This document shows, piece by piece, positions 50,631-59,894 of a stretch of 64,000 nucleotides of DNA; the first letter of the stretch is position 1; the number at the start of each line of letters is the position of its first letter. Both the position numbers and the translations under genes were made by a program. The notes beneath the pieces were generated by a model. It was not told the origin of the DNA. It did not search any database and saw only the letters and a program-made list of their open reading frames with translations. Source of the stretch: Solirubrobacterales bacterium (lineage in GTDB: Bacteria; Actinomycetota; Thermoleophilia; Solirubrobacterales; 70-9); NCBI GenBank assembly GCA_030152805.1, contig JASLIG010000082.1, positions 1 through 64,000 on the forward strand. Direction: 5' to 3'.

Positions 50631-51634
50631 GCATCGGTGGTTTCGTAGCGGATGACCTCCCCTTTGCCGGCTTCGCGCACACGGCCCTCGTTGACCAGCA
50701 GGTCGGCGTGGCCGATCACCTCGGAGAGGGTGAGGAAGGCCTGGGTGACGGCGACGTTGCCCCAGATCGCCTGGGCGATGTCGAAGCCGCTACGGGGCTG
50801 CTCGGCGATCAGCTTGTAGATCTTCTCCTTGCGCCGTTCGTGCTTGGCAATGCGGTCGTCGATCAGCGCCGCGTGCTCCGTGATCGGCTCGCCGTGGCCG
50901 GAAAGGACGATCTCGGCCGGCATCTCGCGCGTCTTGCGCATCGATTCTATGTAGGTGACTAGCGCCTGCGGGCGTTTGCCTGAGCCGTCGAGCGGGCGGC
51001 TGATCAGCGGGTTGGAGGAGATGTGGGCAATCAGGTGGTCGGCGGCGATCAGGATCCTGCGCTGCTCATCCCAGAAGACGGTGTCGGAGGGACTGTGGCC
51101 GGGCCGGTGGATCGCCTGCAGGGTACGGTCGCGGAAGAGCAGGACCTCGCCGTCCTCCAGCGGGTGAGTGACCGTCACGTGCGAACCCCAGCCGCGGAAG
51201 CTGCGCGAGACGCTGCGCAGCGCCACCGTCACCTCCTCCGGAATGCCGTTGCGCAGCATCAGCTCGACCGCGAAACGGTCCTCGGCCTCGGCGTCCTCGT
51301 CGAAGTTGGCGAGGTGCTCGCTGGCGATGCCGAGCGCGGCGACCTCGGCGCCGGAGCGCTGCACGACGATCTCCGCCAAACCGAGGTGGTCGATGTGCTG
51401 GTGGGTGATGATCAGCAGCTCGAGTTCGTCGATCGAACGGCCGCGCTCGGACAACTGAGACTCCAGCTCATCGAGCGCCTTGCCCGAGTTGGGACCGGTG
51501 TCGACCAGCGTCAGCGGCTCGTCCTCGATCAGGTAGCAGTTGACCCGCCCGACGGCAAACGGGGTGGGGATGCGCAGGCAGTGGATCCCGGCAAGCGCCG
51601 CTTGCTCCAGCGCTTGCTCGGGCGACAGGGTCAC
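50627..51634 (-). CDS. MBL-fold metallo-hydrolase
   Basis: The 335-residue protein has a metallo-beta-lactamase fold with the metal motif 'IITHQHIDHLGLAEI' (HxHxDH), the second histidine in 'IHRPGHSPSDTVFW', the bridging Asp in 'ILIAADHLIA' and a later His in 'LSGHGEPITEH'. A C-terminal helical domain of about 80 residues follows, with a winged-helix look, as in LACTB2-like hydrolases and lyases. The substrate is unknown (glyoxalase II-like thioester or phosphodiester are options). The GTG start overlaps the phosphomannomutase stop, so the two genes are coupled. Confidence 0.85.
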   Translation of the reverse strand: MTLSPEQALEQAALAGIHCLRIPTPFAVGRVNCYLIEDEPLTLVDTGPNSGKALDELESQLSERGRSIDELELLIITHQHIDHLGLAEIVVQRSGAEVAALGIASEHLANFDEDAEAEDRFAVELMLRNGIPEEVTVALRSVSRSFRGWGSHVTVTHPLEDGEVLLFRDRTLQAIHRPGHSPSDTVFWDEQRRILIAADHLIAHISSNPLISRPLDGSGKRPQALVTYIESMRKTREMPAEIVLSGHGEPITEHAALIDDRIAKHERRKEKIYKLIAEQPRSGFDIAQAIWGNVAVTQAFLTLSEVIGHADLLVNEGRVREAGKGEVIRYETTDA

Positions 51635-53013
51635 GCGCGGATCAGGCCGAGCACCTCGTCGCGCTTGGCCTCCATGTCCTCGCGCGAGACGAGCGACTCG
51701 AGGTTGAGGCGCAGCAGCGGCTCGGTGTTGGAGGGGCGCACGTTGAAGTGCCAGTCCGGGTAGTCGACTGAGATGCCGTCGAGGGTCGTCAGCTCCCCGT
51801 CGCTGCAGCGCCCGGCGATTTCAGCCATCTTCGCCTCCTGGTCGGCGACCTCAGAGTTGATCTCGCCGGAGATGAAGTAGCGGGAGCGGAACTCGGCTAT
51901 CAGCTCGGCCAGCGAGCGGCCCTCGACCGAGAGCAACTCCAGCACCAGCAGCGCCGGGATCGTGCCCGAATCGGCGTTCCAGAAGTCGCGGAAGTAATAG
52001 TGGCCCGAGACCTCACCGCCGAAGACCGCGCCCTCCTCGCGCATCCGCCGCTTGAAGAAGGCGTGGCCAACCCGGGAGAGCTCCGCGCGCCCCCCCTCGG
52101 CGGCGACCAGGTCGGGGACGGCGCGGCTGGAGCGCGGGTCGTAGAGGATCGTCGCACCGGGGTTCTTCGCCAGCGCCGCCCGTGCGAGCAGGGCGCAGAT
52201 GAAGTCGCCGTCGCAGAACTCACCACTGGCGTCGATGAAGAAGCAGCGATCGGCATCGCCGTCCCAGGCGATACCGAGGTCGGCGCCGGCGCCGCGCACC
52301 CTTTCCATGATCAGCGCCCGGTTCTCGGGCAGCAACGGGTTCGGCTCGTGGTCGGGGAACTCGCCGTTGGGCTCGAAGTACATCTCCTCCAGGTTCAGCC
52401 CCAGCTGGTGCAGAATCGGCCCGACCATCGGCCCCGCCATGCCGTTGCCACCATCGACCACCACCGTCATCGGCTTCACCGCGTCGGGGTCGATGAAGGA
52501 CAGGGCGTGCTCGCGGTACTCCTCCCAGATGTCGACCTCCTCGAACGAGCCGCCACCCGGGGCGTGACCGAGGCCGGCCTCGATCTCGTTGCGGACGTCG
52601 CCGATCCCAGCTTCGCCGGAGAGGGGGAGGGCGCCCTCGCGGACGAGCTTGACCCCGGTGTAGGCCTTCGGGTTGTGGGAGGCAGTGACCATCGCACCGC
52701 CGTCGAGCTCGCGCGAGCCGACCAGGTGATAGAGCATCTCGGTGGCGACCATGCCGGCGTCGAGCACGGTGGCGCCCTCGAAGATCAGGCCGTCGCGCAG
52801 CTCCGCCGCCATCGCCGGGGCGGTGAGGCGCATGTCCCTACCAAGCCCGACCCGCAGCTCGCCGGGTTGCTTGCCGCGCAGCCGAGCCAGGACGCGGGCA
52901 AAGGCGCGGCCGATCGCGTGCGCCGTCGTCTCGTCCATCTCGGAGCCGTACAAGCCCCTTATGTCATAGGCCTTGAAAATTCCCGGCGGAGCCAAGGGCG
53001 GTTGCTCGCTCAA
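51631..53013 (-). CDS. manB: Phosphomannomutase/phosphoglucomutase
   Basis: The 460-residue enzyme interconverts hexose 6- and 1-phosphates and supplies GDP-mannose or UDP-glucose precursors. The four alpha-D-phosphohexomutase signatures are present: opening 'GIFKAYDIRGLYGSEMDE', the phospho-serine loop 'GAMVTASHNPKAYTGVKL', the metal loop 'GIAWDGDADRCFFID', the sugar loop 'FGGEVSGHYYFRDF' and the phosphate-binding 'VRPSNTEPLLRL'. TTG start overlaps the HIT gene stop (TTGA). It lies outside the main island but would feed it. Confidence 0.92.
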   Translation of the reverse strand: MSEQPPLAPPGIFKAYDIRGLYGSEMDETTAHAIGRAFARVLARLRGKQPGELRVGLGRDMRLTAPAMAAELRDGLIFEGATVLDAGMVATEMLYHLVGSRELDGGAMVTASHNPKAYTGVKLVREGALPLSGEAGIGDVRNEIEAGLGHAPGGGSFEEVDIWEEYREHALSFIDPDAVKPMTVVVDGGNGMAGPMVGPILHQLGLNLEEMYFEPNGEFPDHEPNPLLPENRALIMERVRGAGADLGIAWDGDADRCFFIDASGEFCDGDFICALLARAALAKNPGATILYDPRSSRAVPDLVAAEGGRAELSRVGHAFFKRRMREEGAVFGGEVSGHYYFRDFWNADSGTIPALLVLELLSVEGRSLAELIAEFRSRYFISGEINSEVADQEAKMAEIAGRCSDGELTTLDGISVDYPDWHFNVRPSNTEPLLRLNLESLVSREDMEAKRDEVLGLIRA

Positions 53014-53498
53014 AACGCTCCCTTCAACGCCTCGTAGCTCTGCTCCAACGTCTGCGGCATCACCCTGGTGTCGGCGATCACCGGCATGAAATTGGTGTCG
53101 CCGCCCCAGCGCGGCACGACGTGCATGTGGATGTGGTGCTCGACTCCGGCGCCGGCGACGCGGCCCTGATTGAAGCCGACGTTGTAGCCGTGCGGCTCGT
53201 AGACGTCCTCCAGACGACTCATCGCCCGCTGCGCGAAGCCCATCATCTCCGCCACCGTCTCCGCGGGCAGCTCCTGGATCCGCCCGACGTGCTCGTAGGG
53301 AGCGACCATCAGATGGCCGTTCGTATAGGGGAAGAGGTTGAGGATCACGAAGCTGTGCTCACCGCGGTGGACGATCAAGTTCGCCTCGTCTTCCCCCGCT
53401 GCCGGCTTGGCGCAGAAGATGCACTCCTCCTCGCTGTCCTTCGATGCGTCCTTCACGTAGGCGAGGCGCCAGGGCGCCCAGATGCGGAAATTTGCCAC
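53010..53498 (-). CDS. HIT-family nucleotide hydrolase/phosphorylase
   Basis: The 162-residue protein has the histidine-triad motif 'EHHIHMHVVPRWGGDTNFMP' and the family front 'WAPWRLAYV' with 'CIFCAKPA', a zinc-type Cys pair. The wording is that of actinobacterial Ap4A phosphorylase-like HIT proteins, which split dinucleoside polyphosphates. The GTG at 53498 starts the protein; its stop overlaps the phosphomannomutase TTG. A shared transcript with that gene and with the MBL hydrolase gene is likely. Confidence 0.9.
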   Translation of the reverse strand: MANFRIWAPWRLAYVKDASKDSEEECIFCAKPAAGEDEANLIVHRGEHSFVILNLFPYTNGHLMVAPYEHVGRIQELPAETVAEMMGFAQRAMSRLEDVYEPHGYNVGFNQGRVAGAGVEHHIHMHVVPRWGGDTNFMPVIADTRVMPQTLEQSYEALKGAF

Positions 53499-53510
53499 GG
53501 GCGACGGAGG

Positions 53511-54515
53511 CTATAGCCAACCGCGACGCCGGAAGTAACCGACCATTCCGACCAGCAGGATGACCATCACGCCGACGACCACCCAGAAGGCGGTCATGTT
53601 CTGCTCGCCGGGGACCGCGACGTTCATCCCCCAGATGCTGGCCAGCAGCGTCAGCGGCAGGACGATGACGCTGATCGAGGTGAGCACGCGGAGGATGTCG
53701 TTGACGCGGTGGGAGATCACCGACTCGTTGGTCTCGGCCAGCGAGTCGACCACCTCCTTGTAGTTCTCGAGCATGTCCCAGATCCGCTCGTGGGCGTCGA
53801 CGATGTCGTCGAAGTAGATCTCCAGGTCGAGGTCGGTGGCGAGGTAGCGCTGCTTGACCTTCTCCAGATCGCGCAGCACCGGGCGCTGCGGCCGAATCAC
53901 CTTGCGGAAGTTGATGATCTCCTGCTTGACGTTGGAGATGTCGCGCACGACCTCCTCAGAGCGCCCCTCGAAGATGTCGTCCTCGAGCGCGTCGAGCTTG
54001 TTTCCGATCTTGCGCAGCATCGGGAAGCAGTAGTCGAAGCTGTCGTCGACGAGGCGGTAGAGCAGGTAGCCCGAGCCGCGCGAGAAGAGCTGCTCGCGCA
54101 GCTCCTCCTTGGCCCGGCAGCGCTCGAAGAGGTACTCGACCGGCTGCAGCGGCTGGTTGGGGATCGTCACCACGTAGCCCGGCCCGACGAAGAGGTCGAG
54201 CTCGCCCGTGCCGAGCCGGCCGGCCGCCGGGTCGAAGACGGGGAAGTGGAGGACGATGAAGAGGTAGTCGTCGTAGACGTCGATCTTCGGCCGCTGGTTG
54301 CGCGAGAGCACGTCCTCGAGGTCGAGGGCGTGGAAGTCGAAGTTCTCCTCGAGCCAGGCGCGCTCGAGCGCGCCGGGGCGCTCGATGTTCACCCAGCGCA
54401 GCCCGCTGGAGTCGATCTGCTCGACGCTCGGCGCCTCTGGCTCAGTCCGCGGCGCCGCGGAGATGAGCTCGCGCCGACCGGCCCGTCTCAGCCTGGGCTT
54501 CGGAAGGTTCGGCAT
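53511..54515 (-). CDS. corA: CorA-family magnesium/divalent cation transporter
   Basis: The 334-residue protein has a large soluble N-terminal domain rich in acidic residues and long helices ('LDALEDDIFEGRSEEVVRDI') and two C-terminal membrane helices. The signature 'IWGMNV' (GMN motif) ends the first of them; the second is 'VGVMVILLVGMVGYF'. CorA forms a pentamer and admits Mg2+ or, in some branches, Zn2+/Co2+. The N-terminus starts with a basic 'MPNLPKPRLRRAGRR'. It diverges from the SAM-riboswitch operon. Confidence 0.92.
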   Translation of the reverse strand: MPNLPKPRLRRAGRRELISAAPRTEPEAPSVEQIDSSGLRWVNIERPGALERAWLEENFDFHALDLEDVLSRNQRPKIDVYDDYLFIVLHFPVFDPAAGRLGTGELDLFVGPGYVVTIPNQPLQPVEYLFERCRAKEELREQLFSRGSGYLLYRLVDDSFDYCFPMLRKIGNKLDALEDDIFEGRSEEVVRDISNVKQEIINFRKVIRPQRPVLRDLEKVKQRYLATDLDLEIYFDDIVDAHERIWDMLENYKEVVDSLAETNESVISHRVNDILRVLTSISVIVLPLTLLASIWGMNVAVPGEQNMTAFWVVVGVMVILLVGMVGYFRRRGWL

Positions 54516-54620
54516 CGTTCACGCTCATCGTCTCGTCGGGCATAGCCGCACAAGATTAACCATCGATCCACCATGGGCGTGAACGAGATGTGCCCTGGTA
54601 TGGTTCGTGCTCGCATAACG

Positions 54621-54736
54621 CCACATCAAGAGGGGTGGAGGGACTGGCCCAGTGAAGCCCCGGCAACCACCTCGGATCTCGGTCCGAGGGGAGGTGCCAA
54701 CTCCAGCAGGTCAAGTCAAAGGCCTGGAAGATGTGG
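54621..54736 (+). promoter_or_regulatory. SAM-I/SAM-IV-type riboswitch aptamer
   Basis: The stretch reads as an S-box class aptamer. P1 is CCACATC (54621-54627) with GATGTGG (54730-54736). Next come 'AGGGGTGGAGGGACTGGCCC' and 'GTGAAGCCCCGGCAACC', the kink-turn and conserved core; a P3 hairpin closed by ACCTC/GAGGT; and the ligand-contact strand 'GGTGCCAACTCCAGCAGG'. Binding of S-adenosylmethionine should stabilise P1 and allow the terminator at 54752 to form, lowering expression of threonine synthase and the sulfur carrier. Assignment to SAM-I rather than the related actinobacterial SAM-IV or SAM-I/IV variants is not settled. Confidence 0.88.
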
Positions 54737-54751
54737 GGGATGTCCGATCGG

Positions 54752-54782
54752 ACCTCTGCCCCACAAAAGGCGGAGGTTTTTT
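54752..54782 (+). terminator. Riboswitch-controlled intrinsic terminator
   Basis: ACCTCTGCC (54752-54760) and GGCGGAGGT (54769-54777) form a 9-bp stem with one G-U pair, an 8-nt loop and a TTTTTT tail (54777-54782). CCCCACA at 54759-54765 can instead pair with TGTGGGG at 54732-54738, which includes the 3' strand of P1. That gives a clear antiterminator switch. A perfect 12-bp palindrome (GTCCGATCGGAC, 54742-54753) sits inside the antiterminator loop. Confidence 0.85.
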
Positions 54783-54807
54783 CGTTGGCGACGGAAAGAG
54801 AGATCGG

Positions 54808-56039
<1,232 letters not shown>

Positions 56040-56040
<1 letters not shown>

Positions 56041-56312
56041 TGTCAGTCACCGTCAAGATCCCGACCCAGCTGCGCGCGGCGACCGGGGGGGAAGCGGAGC
56101 TGGAGGTGGCCGGTTCGACCGTTGGCGAGGTGCTCGACGCCGTCTTCGAGGCGCACGGGGGCCTGCGCGAGCGGATCACCCAGGACGGCGACCTGCGCCG
56201 CTTCGTCAACGTTTACGTCAGCGGCGAGGACATTCGCTTTCAGGACGGGTTGCAGACCAAGATCGATGACGGAGCCGAGGTCACGATCCTGCCTGCGGTC
56301 GCAGGTGGGTAA
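56040..56312 (+). CDS. ThiS/MoaD/CysO-like ubiquitin-fold sulfur carrier
   Basis: The 90-residue protein has a beta-grasp fold and ends in Gly-Gly ('VTILPAVAGG'), the C-terminus that is activated as a thiocarboxylate in ThiS, MoaD and mycobacterial CysO. The pattern 'TVKIPTQLRAATGGEAELEV' then 'VNVYVSGEDIRFQDGLQTKI' and 'DDGAEVTI' is typical. Length is closer to CysO/MoaD than to ThiS. It is coupled to threonine synthase (TGATG overlap) and so falls under the same SAM riboswitch, hinting at a role in cysteine or methionine sulfur supply rather than thiamin or molybdopterin. Its activating E1-like enzyme is not in the window. Confidence 0.87.
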
Positions 56313-56428
56313 GAACCCATCTCAGCGGGGGTTCCGCTTAACTTTTTGGATGGAGACGAACTTGCTGTCGCCTCATGGGTGGGCGCCCAAAAAGTACAAG
56401 ACGCTCCACCCCCACCGAGATGGGTTCT
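56312..56428. repeat. 117-bp nested inverted repeat spanning the rfbF-like start codon
   Basis: Outer arms: 56312-56332 and 56408-56428 match in 19 of 21 positions, with the outermost 12 perfect (AGAACCCATCTC / GAGATGGGTTCT). Inner arms ACTTTTTGG (56341-56349) and CCAAAAAGT (56387-56395) are perfect. Arm 1 begins in the stop codon of the sulfur carrier gene and arm 2 contains the ATG (56420) of the next gene, so the element fills the whole gap. Both outer-arm mismatches are A-C in plus-strand RNA but G-U in minus-strand RNA. It may control translation of the downstream gene or be a mobile foldback element. Confidence 0.8.
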
Positions 56429-57208
56429 AGTCCGCCCGTAATCATTCTCTGTGGTGGCCGAGGGACCAGGCTGCGGGAGCGGACTGAGACTGTGCCCAAG
56501 GCGCTCGTGGAGATTGGGGCGAAGCCGATCCTTTGGCACGTGATCGGGATCTATGCGGCGCAGGGGTTTGAGCGGTTTCTGCTGGCGACCGGCTACTTGG
56601 GTGAGATGGTCGAGGAATTTGTGGCGGGGGAGAGCTGGCCGGGCGGGGTGGAGGTCGAGTGCGTCGATACGGGACTTGATACGCCCACCGGCGGCAGGAT
56701 CGCTCGGCTCGGGGAGCGGCTCGGCGGCGAGAGCTTTTGCGCCACTTACGCCGACGGGGTCGCCGACATCGACTTGGACGCCCTGCTCGCCTTCCACCGA
56801 GAGCAGGGGGCGCTCGGCACGGTGACCGTCGTTCAGCCTCACCTCCAGTGGGGCGTGGCGAAACTGAGTGACGAAGGCAGGGTCGAGGGGTTCGTCGAGA
56901 AGCCGCGCAGCGAGCACTGGATCAACGGCGGTTTCTTCTGCTTCGAGCCGGGAGCGCTCGACTACATCGACGAGGACAGCGTGCTCGAGCGCGAGCCGCT
57001 GGAGCGGCTCGCGGCCGCAGATCAGCTCGCCGCCTACCGACACGAGAGCTTCTGGGACTGCATGGACACCTACAAGGACGCGGTGGAGCTCAACGACCTC
57101 TGGTCCGCGAGCAAGGCCCCTTGGCGGGCCTTTGCCAGCGCATCCGACATTGACCACACTCTGGGGGGGTCAATGTCGGATTCGCTGGCAGGAGATCGGA
57201 TGTCGTGA
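56420..57208 (+). CDS. Nucleotidyltransferase, glucose-1-phosphate cytidylyltransferase-like
   Basis: The 262-residue enzyme activates a sugar-1-phosphate with a nucleotide. The nucleotide loop is 'VIILCGGRGTRLRERTETVP' with 'KALVEIGAKPILWHV', and 'YADGVADIDLDALLAFHREQ' plus 'WINGGFFCFEPGALDYI' match RfbF-type cytidylyltransferases, as does 'SFWDCMDTYKDAVELNDLW'. The family normally ends soon after 'KAPW'; here about 22 extra residues follow, coded by a palindromic DNA segment (57134-57189). Start at 56420 lies inside the inverted repeat. The next gene, coupled by a GTGA overlap, encodes an RfbG-like dehydratase, supporting CTP and glucose-1-phosphate as substrates. Confidence 0.85.
   Translation: MGSSPPVIILCGGRGTRLRERTETVPKALVEIGAKPILWHVIGIYAAQGFERFLLATGYLGEMVEEFVAGESWPGGVEVECVDTGLDTPTGGRIARLGERLGGESFCATYADGVADIDLDALLAFHREQGALGTVTVVQPHLQWGVAKLSDEGRVEGFVEKPRSEHWINGGFFCFEPGALDYIDEDSVLEREPLERLAAADQLAAYRHESFWDCMDTYKDAVELNDLWSASKAPWRAFASASDIDHTLGGSMSDSLAGDRMS
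57134..57189. repeat. Palindromic hairpin (22-bp arms) in the 3' end of the cytidylyltransferase gene
   Basis: Arm 1 (57134-57155) and arm 2 (57168-57189) are inverted copies matching in 21 of 22 positions, around a 12-nt loop. The element codes for an additional C-terminal tail of the nucleotidyltransferase and ends 15 bases before the GTG of the dehydratase gene. It looks inserted rather than native to the gene and could influence translation of the next gene. Confidence 0.85.
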
Positions 57209-58197
57209 CCGCGCTCGTCACCGGCGCACACGGGTTCGTTGCTTCGCACCTGGTGCGAGCGCTGCTCGAGCGTGGCGATGAGGTGCGGGTGCTCGACCGC
57301 CCCGATCCCCGCATCGCCGACGTCGGCGGCCCGCGCCTCTCGGGTCTCGACCTGCTGGAGCTGCGGGACGAGGTCGAGCTGGCCGAGGGAGACCTGCGCG
57401 ACGCCGGCGCAGTCGCCGCCGCTGTGGCCGACTGCGACTCGGTCTTCCACCTCGCGGCGCAAACGATCGTCGGGGTCGCCCGCAAATCGCCGTTGGAGAC
57501 GCTCGAGGTCAACGTCCAAGGCGCTTGGAACGTCTTCGAGGCCTGCCGCGAGCACGACGTCGCCCGCGTCGTCTTCGCCTCCTCCGACAAGGCCTACGGA
57601 TCGAGCCCAGATCTGCCCTACCTCGAGGACTTTCCACTGCGTGCTGCCCACCCGTACGACGCCAGCAAGGCAGCGGCGGACATCATCGCTCGCAGCTACG
57701 CGCACGCCTATGACCTGCCGCTCGCCGTTACTCGCTTCGCCAACATCTACGGCGGCGGCGACCTCAATTTCTCGCGGCTGATCCCGGAGACGACGATCGC
57801 CGTGCTCGACGGCCGCCCGCCGCTGATCCGCTCCGACGGCACGCCCGAGCGCGACTTCCTCCATGTCGACGACGCCGTCGCCGCGTACCTGGCGATCGAG
57901 GCGGCGCTCGACGGAGAGAAAGTGAGGGGGGAGGCCTTCAACGCCGGCGGCGGGCATCCTCACTCGGTGCGCGAGGTCGTCGACCTGATCGTCGCCGCGA
58001 TTGGCAGCGGCATCGAGCCCGAATACCTCGGCGCGGGCACTCCCGACGGTGAGATCGACTGCCAATACGTCGACTCGAGCAAGCTGCGGGAGCTGACCGG
58101 CTGGCGCCCCAAGATCGAGCTCGCTGATGGCCTTCGTGACACGCTCGAGTGGTACCGCGCCCACCCGCAGGCCCGCCCTGCAAAGCTGGCGGCATAG
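57205..58197 (+). CDS. SDR-family CDP-glucose 4,6-dehydratase-like enzyme
   Basis: A 330-residue extended short-chain dehydrogenase. The Rossmann motif is 'ALVTGAHGFVASHLVRALLE', the catalytic Tyr and Lys are in 'HPYDASKAAADIIARSYAH', and 'VVFASSDKAYGSS' with 'TRFANIYGGGDLNFSRLIPE' is the wording typical of RfbG-type CDP-glucose 4,6-dehydratases rather than of RmlB or GalE. It would make CDP-4-keto-6-deoxyglucose from the product of the preceding gene. GTG start overlaps the preceding stop. The RfbH-type 3-dehydratase is not in the window, so the final sugar is unknown. Confidence 0.85.
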   Translation: MTALVTGAHGFVASHLVRALLERGDEVRVLDRPDPRIADVGGPRLSGLDLLELRDEVELAEGDLRDAGAVAAAVADCDSVFHLAAQTIVGVARKSPLETLEVNVQGAWNVFEACREHDVARVVFASSDKAYGSSPDLPYLEDFPLRAAHPYDASKAAADIIARSYAHAYDLPLAVTRFANIYGGGDLNFSRLIPETTIAVLDGRPPLIRSDGTPERDFLHVDDAVAAYLAIEAALDGEKVRGEAFNAGGGHPHSVREVVDLIVAAIGSGIEPEYLGAGTPDGEIDCQYVDSSKLRELTGWRPKIELADGLRDTLEWYRAHPQARPAKLAA

Positions 58198-58199
58198 CC

Positions 58200-58997
58200 A
58201 TGTGCGGGCGCTTCACGGTCACGGCGAAAAACGCTAAGCAGATCGCCGACCACTTCCAGGTCGAGCTGGAGAAGGCACTGGAGCGCAATCGCTCCGGCGA
58301 GGCGCCTCCTCCGAGCAAGGAGCGAGCGAAGAAAGTCGAATCGGCGCTGGGCCGCTTCAACGTCGCGCCGACCCAGGAGGTGCTGACGATCCGCTCCTCG
58401 CCCGATCCCGAGGAGGCGGCGGCCGGCGAGCGCGAGGCGCGGCTGATGCGCTGGGGCCTGGTGCCGCGCTGGGCCAAGGACCTCAAAGTCGGCTACCGGA
58501 TGATCAACGCCAAGGCCGAGAACCTGACCTCCAGCCGCGCCTATTCGCCGCTCGTGGGCAAGTTCCGCCATCGCTGCCTGATCGTCGCCGACGGCTTCTA
58601 CGAGTGGATGGTGGCAGAGGATCCCAAGCAACCGCGCCAGCCCTGGCGCTTCACCGTCGACGGCGGCGAACCTTTTGCCTTCGCCGGCCTCTGCACCCGC
58701 AAGGAGTGGGAGGATCCCGAAGACCGCGGCTTCGACGACGGCTGGCTCTACAGCTGCACGATCATCACTACGACCCCCAACGATGTGGTGGCAAAGGTGC
58801 ATGATCGGATGCCGACGATCCTGCCGAACCCCGAGGCGGAGGCAGCTTGGCTGCGTCCCGACCTCGAGATCGAGGACGCGGTGGCGATGTGCGCGCCGCT
58901 TGACGCCTCGCGCATGGAGAGTGCCCCCGCCAACCCCAAGCTGAACAAGGTCGGCAAAGGCAGCGAGGAAGGTCCCGAGCTGCTCGTCGCGCCTTAG
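58200..58997 (+). CDS. SRAP (SOS response-associated peptidase, YedK/HMCES) protein
   Basis: The 265-residue protein opens 'MCGRFTVTAKNAKQIADHFQ'. After removal of Met, Cys2 forms the covalent link with abasic sites in single-stranded DNA, which protects them. Further family residues are in 'LGRFNVAPTQEVLTIR', 'LMRWGLVPRWAKD', 'RMINAKAENL', 'IVADGFYEWMV' (catalytic Glu) and 'VHDRMPTIL' (His). A 30-residue insertion after residue 25 and an extended C-terminus are minor. ATG at 58200 is two bases after the dehydratase stop. It converges with the unknown gene at 58994; the stops overlap in TTAG. Confidence 0.92.
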   Translation: MCGRFTVTAKNAKQIADHFQVELEKALERNRSGEAPPPSKERAKKVESALGRFNVAPTQEVLTIRSSPDPEEAAAGEREARLMRWGLVPRWAKDLKVGYRMINAKAENLTSSRAYSPLVGKFRHRCLIVADGFYEWMVAEDPKQPRQPWRFTVDGGEPFAFAGLCTRKEWEDPEDRGFDDGWLYSCTIITTTPNDVVAKVHDRMPTILPNPEAEAAWLRPDLEIEDAVAMCAPLDASRMESAPANPKLNKVGKGSEEGPELLVAP

Positions 58998-59701
58998 CTT
59001 TCCAGGGTGCCCGCTGTGCGAACGGTCGCCGTGCCAGCAGCGGTTTCAGTCGTGCAGGAGATGTGGGCCGCGGCCCTCGCGGTCGTACGCCAGACCGTGG
59101 CAAAGGGGAGGGTCAGGTCTTCCTTCGGGTGCCCGGCCGGCAGGCCGTACTGCCACACCTGCCGGCCGATCCGGTACGGGGCCCATTCGACCACGATGCC
59201 TTTCTCCCGGGTGTAGCGCTCGCCGACCACATCGCTCATTTCGACGGAGGCAAGGTCTGTGCTGTGTGAGCTGAACTCGACGAGTGAGGTTTCCGGCGTG
59301 TCCTGTTCGAAGAGCTCTTCGCTCGAGCGCGGGTAGGAGGCGCGACTGTTGTGCGTCTTGGCGGCAATCGTCCGCTTAGGCACCCTGATGGTGCAGCGCA
59401 GGCGGCCGTGACCAATTGCTGAGCCGGCCGAGATCGTCAACAGCGCCGAGGTTCTGTAGAGCGTGTAGTCGCTGACGTTAGGTTCGGTCGAGCGGATCTC
59501 GGCCTTGGTCAGCCGCATCTCGCCGCCACCGGGAATTGAGACCTTGGAGTCCGGCAGCTGCGCTTCTTCGACCCATTCCAGCGTCGCCGCGCCGAGCGGC
59601 TTGTCCGTGCTGAGAAGCGCCGCTGCGATCGTCGCCAACAGGCCGATCGCGATCACGATCAAGGCGCCGCGTGGCGGCCGGATATTGCTTTCGTCGGCCA
59701 T
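58994..59701 (-). CDS. Hypothetical membrane-anchored protein
   Basis: The 235-residue protein has a short basic N-terminus and one membrane helix (about residues 13-31, 'ALIVIAIGLLATIAAALLS'). The exported remainder is beta-rich with several Ser/Thr stretches and no motif I can name. It includes 'LRCTIRVPKRTIAAKT' and 'VVEWAPYRIGRQVWQYGLPA'. The gene ends against the SRAP gene and starts about 60 bases from tRNA-Arg; the region upstream of its ATG carries a partial copy of that tRNA's 3' end. Confidence 0.6.
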   Translation of the reverse strand: MADESNIRPPRGALIVIAIGLLATIAAALLSTDKPLGAATLEWVEEAQLPDSKVSIPGGGEMRLTKAEIRSTEPNVSDYTLYRTSALLTISAGSAIGHGRLRCTIRVPKRTIAAKTHNSRASYPRSSEELFEQDTPETSLVEFSSHSTDLASVEMSDVVGERYTREKGIVVEWAPYRIGRQVWQYGLPAGHPKEDLTLPFATVWRTTARAAAHISCTTETAAGTATVRTAGTLES

Positions 59702-59760
59702 GGCGCCGCGACAGTATTCGAAGCGGCAGCGGATTCGCCGCCATCTCGGCCCGGATGAAC

Positions 59761-59833
<73 letters not shown>

Positions 59834-59894
59834 TCGCTGGCCAGTCTAGCTCCGGGGAACCGACTCGCCGCGTCGCCTAAGCTCGCAGGCTCGC

